This document shows, piece by piece, positions 1 through 7,728 of a stretch of DNA of 64,000 bases. The stretch comes from Cylindrospermum sp. NIES-4074 (GTDB lineage: Bacteria; Cyanobacteriota; Cyanobacteriia; Cyanobacteriales; Nostocaceae), in contig AP018269.1 in assembly GCA_003994795.1 (NCBI GenBank), positions 6,103,687 through 6,167,686 of the forward strand, in the 5' to 3' direction. Below the pieces are notes generated by a model that did no database searches, was not told where the DNA came from, and was given only the letters and a program-made list of their open reading frames with translations. The position numbers and the translations under genes were made by a program. Position 1 is the stretch's first letter. Each line of letters opens with the position of its first letter.

Positions 1-1
1 T

Positions 2-184
2 AGCAGTATCTTCCATCGAGGCAAGATTCCAACAGATACTGATAGATTTGCCATCTTTTATGATTACACTCCTAGACAAAAAAATCTCTCATTTTATGGT
101 GGGTCTTCTTTACCAAATGCAGATTTAATCTTACTAGAAAAAGGTCTTTCAGAACAGCAAAAGCAGTGTATTTTTTGGCAATAA
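2..184 (+). CDS. C-terminal end of a probable phytanoyl-CoA-type 2-oxoglutarate dioxygenase (partial)
   Basis: An open frame enters from the left edge and ends at TAA 182-184, giving 60 residues. The segment FHRGKIPTDTDRFAIFYDY resembles the last beta strands of phytanoyl-CoA dioxygenase-like Fe(II)/2-oxoglutarate enzymes, where the His would be the distal iron ligand and the following Arg would bind 2-oxoglutarate. This assignment is inference from a short tail. The start and the catalytic H-x-D lie outside the window, so neither substrate nor intactness can be judged. Confidence 0.4.
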   Translation, partial: SSIFHRGKIPTDTDRFAIFYDYTPRQKNLSFYGGSSLPNADLILLEKGLSEQQKQCIFWQ

Positions 185-505
185 AATTTTTGAATTAGAA
201 ATTGGGAAAAGGGTATTTATCTGGCTTTTGCGAAAATCAATTTTATGATTATAAAACCACAGATGTAGACGCAAAGCGGTGAACCAGCGCGGTCTTGGGG
301 GTTTCCCCCATGAGCGACTGGTGTTCGCCGTCAGGCGTGCCGGAGGCATCACCCGTAGGGCTTGCCGAAGGCTACACAGATGAACACAGATAATTTCATC
401 AGCCAGAGGACAGGAAGCAGCATTCCCTTCTGCCTCCTGCCTCCTGCCCTCTGCCTTTCTTGATAAATTAGATTTTTGCCAGATGTCTATTGGAAAAAAT
501 CACCA
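185..505. repeat. Gene-free stretch with dispersed cyanobacterial repeats
   Basis: No convincing gene. The stretch holds words that recur elsewhere in the window: CACAGATG...ACACAGATAA (also near 43700) and a GC-rich mosaic at about 270-380 (GACGCAAAGCG, GTGCCGGAGGCAT, TTGCCGAAGGC) related to segments near 35170, 44950 and 62830. A low-complexity CCTCCTGCC run lies near 430-455. These look like dispersed intergenic repeats of Nostocales genomes. Confidence 0.5.
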
Positions 506-2191
506 TTACACTAATGTCAACTCAGCACGAACCACTCCGGCGCGTTCATGACGGGCTAATAGCTTGACTGTAATACCCTTGGTAGCACGTATTACCCATT
601 CGACTTTTGCCCGGTCTTTGGTAGCGTCAGCCTGTCTTCTGGTGGGGGCTACGGGCTTGTAAGCGCGTCCCTCTAATTGACCTAAGTCTTCCCGAGGTTT
701 ACCTGTTTCTAAGGTGGCATGAGGAGGTAATTCAATTTCACAAATACACCCGCGCACCAGCTTTTTATCTAAGGCTTGTTGGGTGATGTAGGTGGGTAGC
801 CAGCCTGTGTTATGCACAACTAGCCGCACTAGATAAGTATCATCGCCCAAGTTACGATAGCTGACTTCGTAAATCTCTAAGCGGGGGGAGATTAACAGGT
901 GCCATACTAGCCATTCAGGGAAACGGGCGATTTCTTTCTCTAGAAACTGTGGAGGTGGATTTGTCCAAGCGGAGATGGTATCCCAACCGCCTAATTCGAT
1001 CTGACCCAGTTGGGGATGATCAAAAGGATACCAGTCTATATAACCCTTTCCCGCTAGTTGTTCATCGTTCCAGCGCAGCAACTTGAGATCATCTTCAAAG
1101 GGATGTTCTTGATACCATTCGGTGTATTTATAGTCAGTGATTCCCGCTTGGCGTTGGGGACTCCAAACTTCTACTGTCCAGGCAAATAAGCCTTGATATT
1201 CATAAGCCCAGTCATCGAAGACACCTGTAATCACGTCTTTGGGGTTGTGGCGGAAATCGTGATAAGCAGAGATGGCTGGGTATCCGGTGAGTTCTGTGCC
1301 TTTTTTGCCGATGTGTTGGTAAGTGCGGAGGTCATCGACAGGGAAGTTTTCATCGCTTTTGTCGCTGTAGGGACGAATGAGAACTCCGCTGAAGGTGTGA
1401 AATGCGATCGCCCCTGTGATATTGCTATGACTGGTGATAAACTCAACTAGCGATCGCACTTCTGTCTCAGATGTAGGATAAGGCCCAGCCCCCGGTTGTT
1501 GTGATTCTTGTCGCCACAAAGCCGGAAAATTGCGGTTTAAGTCTAGTCCTTCTTTGGAACGTGGAATCTCAATCTGAACTCCATCATAATTTTTAATCCT
1601 TCCTTCTGGCACTAAGCGGAAATATTTACCACCTGTTTCTGTGGGTTCCCGACGCACTAGTAAGCGTGGTTCGGTGGGGCAGATTTTCCATGCACCATTG
1701 TCATCGGGAATTCGCATGAGTAAAATCCGGCCATCACCGTCAATGTCTTCCATCACTAACCCTGTGTTCGGTTCTTCATCATAGGGATAGGGACGGGTGC
1801 CAGAACGAATAAATTTTGGTGTGTCAGCTAATGCCCATTCTGCACCATCGGGATTGACACGGGGGCAAATGTAAAAGGTGCGGGTGTCTAAGCAGCGGGT
1901 GATATCTGGATTAATGCCGTAGGTTGTAACTAATGTTTGTAGAAAGTAGAGGCAAGCGATGGATGGTGCTAGTTCGGTGGCGTGGATGTTACCATCAATC
2001 CAAAGGGCAGGTTTTTCTTCAGCTACACCAGTGGCAAAGTTGGTGACAGTCATTAGCCAGATGTCGCGGCCTTCATAACTCTTACCAATGCTTTTTATCT
2101 CTACTAAATGGGGAAATTCTTGAGCAAAACTATGCAGAATGCTTGTTAGGTCTGTGTAACGATAGTATTTATCAAACTGAACGTTTGACAT
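506..2191 (-). CDS. M14-family zinc carboxypeptidase
   Basis: Probable metallocarboxypeptidase removing C-terminal residues from peptides. Numbered from an upstream in-frame ATG at 2227, the zinc-binding HATE motif is at residues 82-85 (DGNIHATE), the substrate-binding NRN at 231-233, the third zinc ligand in AFHTFSG (His277), and the catalytic Glu in WTVEVWSP (Glu353). An acidic insert, DIDGDGR, sits between the second strand and NRN, as in a long bacterial M14 subfamily. I prefer the ATG at 2191 (MSNVQFDKYY), preceded by GGGAG, because the 12 extra residues look non-coding. No signal peptide is visible, so it is probably cytosolic. Substrate unknown. Confidence 0.85.
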   Translation of the reverse strand: MSNVQFDKYYRYTDLTSILHSFAQEFPHLVEIKSIGKSYEGRDIWLMTVTNFATGVAEEKPALWIDGNIHATELAPSIACLYFLQTLVTTYGINPDITRCLDTRTFYICPRVNPDGAEWALADTPKFIRSGTRPYPYDEEPNTGLVMEDIDGDGRILLMRIPDDNGAWKICPTEPRLLVRREPTETGGKYFRLVPEGRIKNYDGVQIEIPRSKEGLDLNRNFPALWRQESQQPGAGPYPTSETEVRSLVEFITSHSNITGAIAFHTFSGVLIRPYSDKSDENFPVDDLRTYQHIGKKGTELTGYPAISAYHDFRHNPKDVITGVFDDWAYEYQGLFAWTVEVWSPQRQAGITDYKYTEWYQEHPFEDDLKLLRWNDEQLAGKGYIDWYPFDHPQLGQIELGGWDTISAWTNPPPQFLEKEIARFPEWLVWHLLISPRLEIYEVSYRNLGDDTYLVRLVVHNTGWLPTYITQQALDKKLVRGCICEIELPPHATLETGKPREDLGQLEGRAYKPVAPTRRQADATKDRAKVEWVIRATKGITVKLLARHERAGVVRAELTLV

Positions 2192-2252
2192 CACCTGTTC
2201 TCCCACCCATTGATCATCATTCACCATACCACTATGGGTGATTAGCTCTCAG

Positions 2253-3134
2253 CTACTTGAGGTAGAATAATAACCCAATTCCGGCGATCGCAATTATCAC
2301 TCCGGCGATCGCTCTTTTGCTAACTTTGTCCCCCATAAACATCGCAATGGGAATCACGAACAGTGGGCTAGTTTGCATTAAGGTTGTGGCAATTCCCGCA
2401 GAAGTGAGTTTAATCGCTGTCTGTTGCAACCAAATTCCTAAAAAAGTACCACAAAAAGCAGCAAAGAAACTCGCAAAAATTACTCGCTGTGATTGCCAGT
2501 AGGGATAAGAAAAGGCAGTATCTCTGCGACTCGGAAACCATGCCCAAATCAAAATAATCACTACCCCTGCACTTAACCGCAACAAAGCAGCCCATAACGG
2601 GGCGATATTTGCATTGGTAAATGCGGCACGGGAAAGAAGAGATCCTGTAGCGTTGGTGATGACTGCCAACAAACCCAAGCCAATTCCTTGCCATTGGGGT
2701 GTTGGGGCGATATCCCCTGTATCGACGACTCGTTCTGTCACCACCCAAGCAACTCCCAAGATGGTGAGCAAAATTCCGCACCAAGCGTTGAGATTGAGGC
2801 TTTCTTGCAGAAAAATCATGGCGGCGATCGCAGTCATTGGTGGGGCTAGAGTACCCAACAATAAGGCACGACGCGCTCCTATGCTATTTATAGCAGCTAA
2901 AAAGGCTGTATCGCCAAAGCCAATGCCCACAGCACCGCTGAGGAGGAGTAAACCTAAGGGGAGTGGGGCAATTGTTGGCAGCAAGTCCCCACTCACCAAA
3001 ATTGTCAACAGCAAAAGGGCGATCGCAATTATCCCTTTAATCAAGTTCAGTTGCAGTGGGGGGATACTTTGCCCCAAAAGTCCATAGATCACCGATGCGA
3101 TCGCCCATAAACAGGCAGCAGACAGCGCTGCCAC
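2253..3134 (-). CDS. EamA/DMT-family transporter
   Basis: A 293-residue, very hydrophobic protein with about ten membrane segments arranged as two EamA repeats (roughly 1-130 and 150-292), the standard drug/metabolite transporter layout. The start is a GTG at 3134 preceded by AAAGGTGAA as a ribosome-binding site. Its 3' end is only 61 bases from the start of the M14 peptidase, also on the minus strand, so the two may be co-transcribed. The substrate (amino acid, nucleotide or other metabolite) cannot be read from the sequence. It is divergent from the next gene, with a CIRCE-like operator between them. Confidence 0.85.
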   Translation of the reverse strand: MAALSAACLWAIASVIYGLLGQSIPPLQLNLIKGIIAIALLLLTILVSGDLLPTIAPLPLGLLLLSGAVGIGFGDTAFLAAINSIGARRALLLGTLAPPMTAIAAMIFLQESLNLNAWCGILLTILGVAWVVTERVVDTGDIAPTPQWQGIGLGLLAVITNATGSLLSRAAFTNANIAPLWAALLRLSAGVVIILIWAWFPSRRDTAFSYPYWQSQRVIFASFFAAFCGTFLGIWLQQTAIKLTSAGIATTLMQTSPLFVIPIAMFMGDKVSKRAIAGVIIAIAGIGLLFYLK

Positions 3135-3245
3135 TTCACCTTTGCCATCGGTGAGCGCAATAATTAAGAAATTATTAAAAATAATATGTTCTCCTTAATT
3201 AATGCTGGAAACTCTTTCATAATACATTAAATAACCGAATAAAAA

Positions 3246-3272
3246 TTAGCACTCTCTGCTTCCAAGTGCTAA
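3246..3272. promoter_or_regulatory. CIRCE-like inverted repeat (HrcA operator)
   Basis: TTAGCACTC, nine bases, AAGTGCTAA. This matches the CIRCE consensus TTAGCACTC-N9-GAGTGCTAA at 17 of 18 arm positions with the exact spacing. CIRCE is the binding site of the heat-shock repressor HrcA, normally next to groESL/groEL. Here it lies in the divergent gap between the EamA gene (start 3134) and the small gene at 3389, about 115 bases from either start. Confidence 0.75.
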
Positions 3273-3388
3273 TTACTGAATAAATTTTCATACCTCTACT
3301 ATAGACAGAAATTCACTTTTTTCAGGTGTATTTTTTGGCTAAAAACTCAAGCTTCCAGACGACTGAATTAACCATTAGGAGGACGAGA

Positions 3389-3739
3389 ATGAAGTACACT
3401 TTTGATATTGTCGGAGTATCTCCAGTTTTGTACTTTTTTCATCATCAACAGCAAATCTGGCAAACGCCACAACCCCAAGGCATAGAATACCTGGGAACCC
3501 ATACTTGCACCTTGGATGCTTGCCTAGAGTCTGTGGAAATAGTTACCGTAAATTGGGGTTGGAATCTAGATCAAGTAGTAGACACTGTGGTGCAGTTCTG
3601 GTTAAATAACTCAGACAGCATTAACTATTGGAAAGCACGTTTGCAGGATGCCGGTAGGGATAATTTACTAGTGGCAAGGATAGCGGATATCACAGCTTTA
3701 CAAGCTGAATTTGAATCCCTATTAGGTAAAAACTGGTAA
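3389..3739 (+). CDS. Conserved small protein of unknown function
   Basis: A 116-residue soluble protein starting MKYTFDIVGVSPVLYFF. The start at 3389 was chosen over an in-frame ATG at 3326 because a strong TAGGAGGACGAGA Shine-Dalgarno region directly precedes it. It has no signal peptide, membrane segment or recognised catalytic motif; it is rich in Trp, Val and Asp and ends in an amphipathic helix (ITALQAEFESLLG). The CIRCE-like repeat about 117 bases upstream suggests heat-shock control through HrcA, which is inference. I do not recognise the family beyond a cyanobacterial look. Confidence 0.7.
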   Translation: MKYTFDIVGVSPVLYFFHHQQQIWQTPQPQGIEYLGTHTCTLDACLESVEIVTVNWGWNLDQVVDTVVQFWLNNSDSINYWKARLQDAGRDNLLVARIADITALQAEFESLLGKNW

Positions 3740-3765
3740 ACAAAACCCTCAAACTATTGCTGGCT

Positions 3766-4812
3766 TTACTCGTTTTCTAAAGCCTGAAGCACTTTGAAGT
3801 ATAATTTTTCTACTCTTTGAGCTTGTCTTTCACCAAGGGACATAAAATGACCTAAACCAGGGGCGCTATTAACTTCCAGCACAGTATAATCTTCCAAGGG
3901 TTGAGTAATATCGGTGGTAATTATATCTACCCCTGCTAATCTCAATCCTAAATCCTGAGTGATATGAATCGCTAACTTTTGAAAATCAGGATGAATACTG
4001 TCAGTGAAATCTACTGAATGACCTCCGTTGGATAAATTAGCATTATCTAAAAGATAAACTAAAGTATCTTGGGGAAGCACAGTCTCTAAAGTGAGATTTT
4101 GCCTCTGCAATTTTTGATGAATGCGAAAATCTTCTGAATCAATCAGGATTTTTTCATTAATTTCTACTAACTTTTGGCGTTTATTTTCTACTAATTGCAT
4201 AATAGTAGATTTACCATCACCGATCACAGATAAAGGAATTCTTTGATAAGCAGCAACTACTTCATGATCGAAAACTAAAATTCTAAAGTCATTACCGCTA
4301 TAAAATCTTTCTACAAGTAAGCCTGATTGAGTTTGGAAAGTTTTCTCAGCTACTTGATAATATTCTGCTTGATCATATACCTTAGTTACTAAGATTCCTA
4401 AACTCATACTTAATGGCTTAACAATCACTGGTAATCCTAATTCCTGTGCATAATTCCAGCCATCATGGATATTTCTAGGATTGGGGATCTTAGCGCAGAT
4501 TTTTTCATTAAAAAATGTGTTTCCCTCTGTGACTTTATAGCCAAATTGCTTTAAAAAATAATTGCAAAAGCCTTTATCACTGACTAAGTGTGATGAACCA
4601 AAGCCATTAACATTGAGTCTAGTATTATAAAAAACTGTCTTTTTGCCGTTACTAAATGTAATATGTCCAATTAATTCATATTCTGGTTCTATGAAGACAA
4701 CCGCCCCCATTTGTGTAGCTATTTTTTGTAATATTGATGCGGTTATTCTCATCTTTACTAACCAATAATTTATTTCCGCCGTAATTGTATCGGATTTAGT
4801 AGCAATGGTCAA
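3766..4812 (-). CDS. ATP-grasp ligase, cyanophycin-synthetase-like
   Basis: A 348-residue ATP-grasp enzyme forming an amide or peptide bond through an acyl-phosphate. The ATP-grasp core spans about 110-345: LPVIVKPLSMSLGILV, then GLLVERFYSGNDFRILVF, AAYQRIPLSVIGDGKSTI and the metal-binding VLEVNSAPGLGHF near the C-terminus. The NDFRILV...GDGKSTI pattern matches the central domain of cyanophycin synthetase and related glutamate-cysteine ligase-like proteins, but the Mur-ligase domain is absent. The first codon would be TTG at 4812; the first in-frame ATG is at 4752 (MRITASILQK), so 328 residues is the alternative. Product unknown. A decayed partial paralogue lies just upstream. Confidence 0.8.
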   Translation of the reverse strand: MTIATKSDTITAEINYWLVKMRITASILQKIATQMGAVVFIEPEYELIGHITFSNGKKTVFYNTRLNVNGFGSSHLVSDKGFCNYFLKQFGYKVTEGNTFFNEKICAKIPNPRNIHDGWNYAQELGLPVIVKPLSMSLGILVTKVYDQAEYYQVAEKTFQTQSGLLVERFYSGNDFRILVFDHEVVAAYQRIPLSVIGDGKSTIMQLVENKRQKLVEINEKILIDSEDFRIHQKLQRQNLTLETVLPQDTLVYLLDNANLSNGGHSVDFTDSIHPDFQKLAIHITQDLGLRLAGVDIITTDITQPLEDYTVLEVNSAPGLGHFMSLGERQAQRVEKLYFKVLQALENE

Positions 4813-4818
4813 TCAATT

Positions 4819-4846
4819 TTGGTAATTGGTAATTGGTAATTGGTAA
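4819..4846. repeat. Heptameric short tandem repeat (TTGGTAA)x4
   Basis: Four perfect copies of TTGGTAA directly upstream of the ATP-grasp gene, followed at about 4870-4918 by degenerate ATTACCCATTA / ATTAGCTATTA copies. Such heptanucleotide STRR arrays are typical of heterocystous cyanobacteria. Similar but less regular arrays occur at 43882-43914, 45390-45440 and 62412-62445. Confidence 0.8.
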
Positions 4847-4912
4847 TTGAGTAAAAGTTATTGATTTCTGTTACCCATTAGCCATTAGCTATTACCCATT
4901 ACCCATTAGCTA

Positions 4913-5033
4913 TTACCTTAATTTATATTCGGGTTTTACTGCAACTACTACTCCTATTTGAGGCGCTATTTTTTGAGGTGTTGATGTCAATAATGACATT
5001 TTTATTAACCAATCGTAATTTATCCGCCAGAAT
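4913..5033 (-). pseudogene. Decayed N-terminal fragment of a second ATP-grasp paralogue
   Basis: On the minus strand this reads INYDWLIKMSLLTSTPQKIA, then PQIGVVVAVKPEYKLR and a stop at 4913-4915. It aligns with the intact neighbour (INYWLVKM...LQKIATQMGAVV...PEYEL) at about 20 of 34 positions. The intact protein continues for 300 more residues, whereas here the frame ends and repeat DNA begins. Small indels upstream of INY put the two copies out of frame. It is best read as a tandem duplicate that lost most of its body. Confidence 0.7.
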
Positions 5034-5039
5034 TTTAAC

Positions 5040-5654
5040 TAATTTGCAAAAATTGGTCAAGATGCTATAGTGTATAGGCTACACTAGCAAAATATTATTG
5101 CAGCTATCGCAAAAATATCTTCCCAGATGAAGGCTAGTTCATTGGAAATATCTCAATAAACTTGAAAATTCTAACGTGTCTGGATGAACTATCTACTTAC
5201 TAGAGAAAGTACCTACTGCTTACAGTATGGCTAGCAAAAATTACTTAGATTGTGAATTTCTTTGAGACAACGGCAATATTGCACAGACTAAAAACTTACC
5301 ATACTTCCAGCTTGAGTTTTTCTCTGCCTTTTTCCAGATGCTTAAATTTTATATCTTGCAACTGGCGATCAAAATCACGCAAATACAGGCAAACTAGCCT
5401 GTACAAGTTTGAAAATAGTTGATTAGTCTTTTTAACCTTGTTCTAGGGGCATAGTTTGTGTCTTTGTCAACTCTGCACATGGTCTGAGCCTGAAATCTGG
5501 TATTTAGCTGGTACCAAGTTTGAACATGAGGTCTTGACAATCCATAGATTATGTAATAACAAGGTGGCATCATCAATTTAAAAGGCGCTAGTGCATCCCC
5601 CCCTAAGAGACTCGCTAACGCCCTTGATTTAAAGTTCATACGGATATCATAATC
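5040..5654. other. Intergenic stretch, no gene recognised
   Basis: About 600 bases without a convincing coding frame on either strand. A minus-strand frame of 97 codons at 5394-5687 has no recognisable composition or ribosome-binding site and overlaps the next gene. I see no RNA gene or strong terminator. Confidence 0.4.
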
Positions 5655-5903
5655 ATGCCACAAAATACAGAATACAAAGCGCCACAATCAGAAAATCAGT
5701 CAGAAAATCAGGCGATCGCTTACAAAGCGCGTCTTAATGGTTGGGCGATCGCTCGGATCGTTCCTGACAGGGAACGGGCAATCGTCGCTAGATTCCGCAG
5801 TCGTTCCGATGCAGATGGCTATATGCGGCACTTACGCCAAGAAACTCCTCATGCTGTTTTTGAAGTTGTGTTTGATTGTCAGCGTGAAGAAGTTGTGATC
5901 TAA
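5655..5903 (+). CDS. Small conserved hypothetical protein
   Basis: An 82-residue basic protein. Residues 1-22 are polar with a duplicated SENQ element; the remainder (YKARLNGWAIARIVPDRE, then RAIVARFRSRSDADGYMRHL and PHAVFEVVFD) looks like a compact alpha/beta fold. The codons carry two HIP1 sites, which are as common in genes as between them here. No ribosome-binding site is obvious before the ATG. Function unknown; the pattern of alternating charged and hydrophobic residues supports a real gene. Confidence 0.6.
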   Translation: MPQNTEYKAPQSENQSENQAIAYKARLNGWAIARIVPDRERAIVARFRSRSDADGYMRHLRQETPHAVFEVVFDCQREEVVI

Positions 5904-5973
5904 AGTTCCAAAATCAGCGATCGCATTTGTGAAGAAAATATCAAGTGCGATCGCTATGCGGGTGCTGTTGCCC

Positions 5974-6042
5974 AACCATCCTAAAAGGATGGTTGCACCG
6001 TGCCAAAGGCACGGTGAAGCCTTGCTGTATCCAGCAAGGCTT
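5974..6042. repeat. Three consecutive perfect hairpins
   Basis: Three adjoining inverted repeats with tiny loops: AACCATCCT-aaa-AGGATGGTT (5974-5994), CACCGTGCC-aaa-GGCACGGTG (5996-6016), and AAGCCTTGCTG-tatc-CAGCAAGGCTT (6017-6042). They lie between the 82-residue gene and the convergent SH3b gene. They may act as bidirectional termination or RNA-stabilising structures. Confidence 0.8.
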
Positions 6043-6102
6043 GGCAACATACGCACCATCGCTTGACGGTAAGTGCTTGGTGATTCCACTCTACAGGGGG
6101 TT

Positions 6103-6630
6103 TCAGGAACAACTGGTAAGGGCAACACCGCATTGATCTTGCCTTGCTAACCAACCCTTAACACCGAGATATTCTACCCGCGCCCAATCGCCCCGACAGC
6201 CTAGCAAGTTGAGATTAATACTAGAAGGCACTCGTCCTACTTTTCGGCTTTGCTGATTAGCGCTGGCGTAAAGATTCACGCCATTAGTATTATAACCCCG
6301 TGTTGATATCCCTAATTTGGGCAAGGATACCCAGCCAGTTCCTTTAAAACCGCCACTAGCATTAGTAATCTGTACCCAATTTCCCGAAACACTAACAATC
6401 TTAACTGTCTCGTTTGTGGGAATTTTACCGATAATTCTGTTCCTAGCACTTGCACCACTCCGCACATTTAAACCTTGTGGATCTTTCTCGGTGACATAGG
6501 CAAGAATATTGCATTTTGCTGATTTTGTGGATGCTGCCAAAACTATTTGATTAGCAATAGCTATATTGAACATCACACTAATACAGCCCAGTGTTAATCC
6601 TCTCACTAGCTTTGATGCTCGATTTCCCAT
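6103..6630 (-). CDS. Secreted protein with two bacterial SH3 (SH3b) domains
   Basis: A 175-residue protein with an N-terminal signal peptide (RGLTLGCISVMFNIAIANQ, then IVLAAS) followed by two SH3b repeats. The first contains LNVRSGASARNRIIGKI...GNWVQI...GTGWV, the second VNLYASANQQSRKVGRV...GDWARVEY...KGWL. SH3b domains bind peptidoglycan or other envelope ligands, so a periplasmic role is likely. The start at 6630 (MGNRASKLVRG), preceded by CAGGGTAAAACA, was chosen over an in-frame TTG at 6678 because it places the signal peptide correctly. Two cysteines near the C-terminus (DQCGVALTSC) may form a disulfide. Confidence 0.8.
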   Translation of the reverse strand: MGNRASKLVRGLTLGCISVMFNIAIANQIVLAASTKSAKCNILAYVTEKDPQGLNVRSGASARNRIIGKIPTNETVKIVSVSGNWVQITNASGGFKGTGWVSLPKLGISTRGYNTNGVNLYASANQQSRKVGRVPSSINLNLLGCRGDWARVEYLGVKGWLARQDQCGVALTSCS

Positions 6631-6805
6631 TGTTTTACCCTGATTTATACTTAATACACATTTAACCTCTGTAGTCAATTTTAATTATATTAAATTTAAC
6701 AATCAAGAATTTAGGAGTCAGAACCGACATCATTCCTAATGTTATAATTTGAGTGAAGAAAATAGATATTAACTTATAAAGTTTGTTCACTCTTTATTAA
6801 GTAAT

Positions 6806-7687
6806 ATGAATGTCACAATAGAGCCAATTGCTGAAAGAATAGGTCAACAAATTACTAATCTGGATAATGTCAGCATTTTAGAAATAGACAAAGAAAGAAT
6901 AATTAGTCTATTTAAATCTGATGGAGTCTTGCTTTTTAGAGGATTTGACACCGATACAGACATTTTTAGAGAATTTAGCAATTTATTCAGCACGGATTTT
7001 ATAGATTATGCTGGAGGAGCCTTTGCTAGAAGAGTAATTAACGGGGATAAAACTCTTTTAAGTGTCAATGATTTTAAAACAGCCATTAAATTACATGGAG
7101 AAATGTACTATCAGCAGCAAATACCTTTAATGCTGTGGTTTTACTGTGCTACTCCAGCATCAGAAGATGGTGAGACGACGGTGTGTGATGGCAGAGAATT
7201 TTATCAAGAAATCAGCAGTTCAACTAAAGAGTTATTCAGCAAAAAAAGACTAAAGTTTACGGCTGATTTTTCTAAGGAAGATTGGCAGAAGAAGTTCAAA
7301 ACTGATAATTTGGATAAACTTGCAGAAATGTGTGCCCAAAATAATACACATTTGCAAATCAACCTAGATGAATCAATTTTACTTGAATATGTTTCTCCAG
7401 CAATCATCCCTAGTAGATGTGGGCAATATCAAGTATTTATTAATAGCTTATTGCCAGCAAAGCAAATCAGCCCAGATATTCTGAAGTTTGATGATAATTC
7501 AGAAATACCTGATGAAGTCATCCGTGAACTTAATGAAATTGCCGAAAGAATTACCACAAATATTTCCTGGGAAAAAGGAGATATTTTAATGATTGATAAT
7601 ACCAGAATTTTGCATGGTAGAAGAGCTTTTTCTGATGAAAAAAGAAATATTTATATCAGGCTATGTTCCCCAGCTTTTGCATTCTGA
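6806..7687 (+). CDS. TauD/TfdA-family Fe(II)/2-oxoglutarate dioxygenase
   Basis: A 293-residue non-haem iron dioxygenase. The iron triad is His97-Gly-Glu99 (LHGEMYY) and His270 (RILHGRR), with a basic residue about ten positions later (RNIYIRL) to bind 2-oxoglutarate. GETTVCDGREFY after the first motif is typical of the SyrP/TauD clade that hydroxylates amino-acid-like substrates. The first motif uses Glu rather than the commoner Asp, which is known in some members. The region is more AT-rich than its neighbours. No biosynthetic cluster is next to it, so the substrate is unknown. A terminator-like hairpin follows. Confidence 0.8.
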   Translation: MNVTIEPIAERIGQQITNLDNVSILEIDKERIISLFKSDGVLLFRGFDTDTDIFREFSNLFSTDFIDYAGGAFARRVINGDKTLLSVNDFKTAIKLHGEMYYQQQIPLMLWFYCATPASEDGETTVCDGREFYQEISSSTKELFSKKRLKFTADFSKEDWQKKFKTDNLDKLAEMCAQNNTHLQINLDESILLEYVSPAIIPSRCGQYQVFINSLLPAKQISPDILKFDDNSEIPDEVIRELNEIAERITTNISWEKGDILMIDNTRILHGRRAFSDEKRNIYIRLCSPAFAF

Positions 7688-7695
7688 GTAAATTT

Positions 7696-7722
7696 CCCCT
7701 CCTCGCTTACAGGAGGGGTTTT
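7696..7722 (+). terminator. Rho-independent-type terminator of the dioxygenase gene
   Basis: CCCCTCCT-cgcttac-AGGAGGGG followed by TTTT, nine bases after the stop codon. The eight-pair stem is perfect. It also separates the gene from the convergent ubiD gene. Confidence 0.75.
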
Positions 7723-7728
7723 CAGCTA

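Noticed and set aside
5394-5687. 97-codon minus-strand frame
   Set aside because: No ribosome-binding site, no family look, overlaps the start of the supported 82-residue gene.
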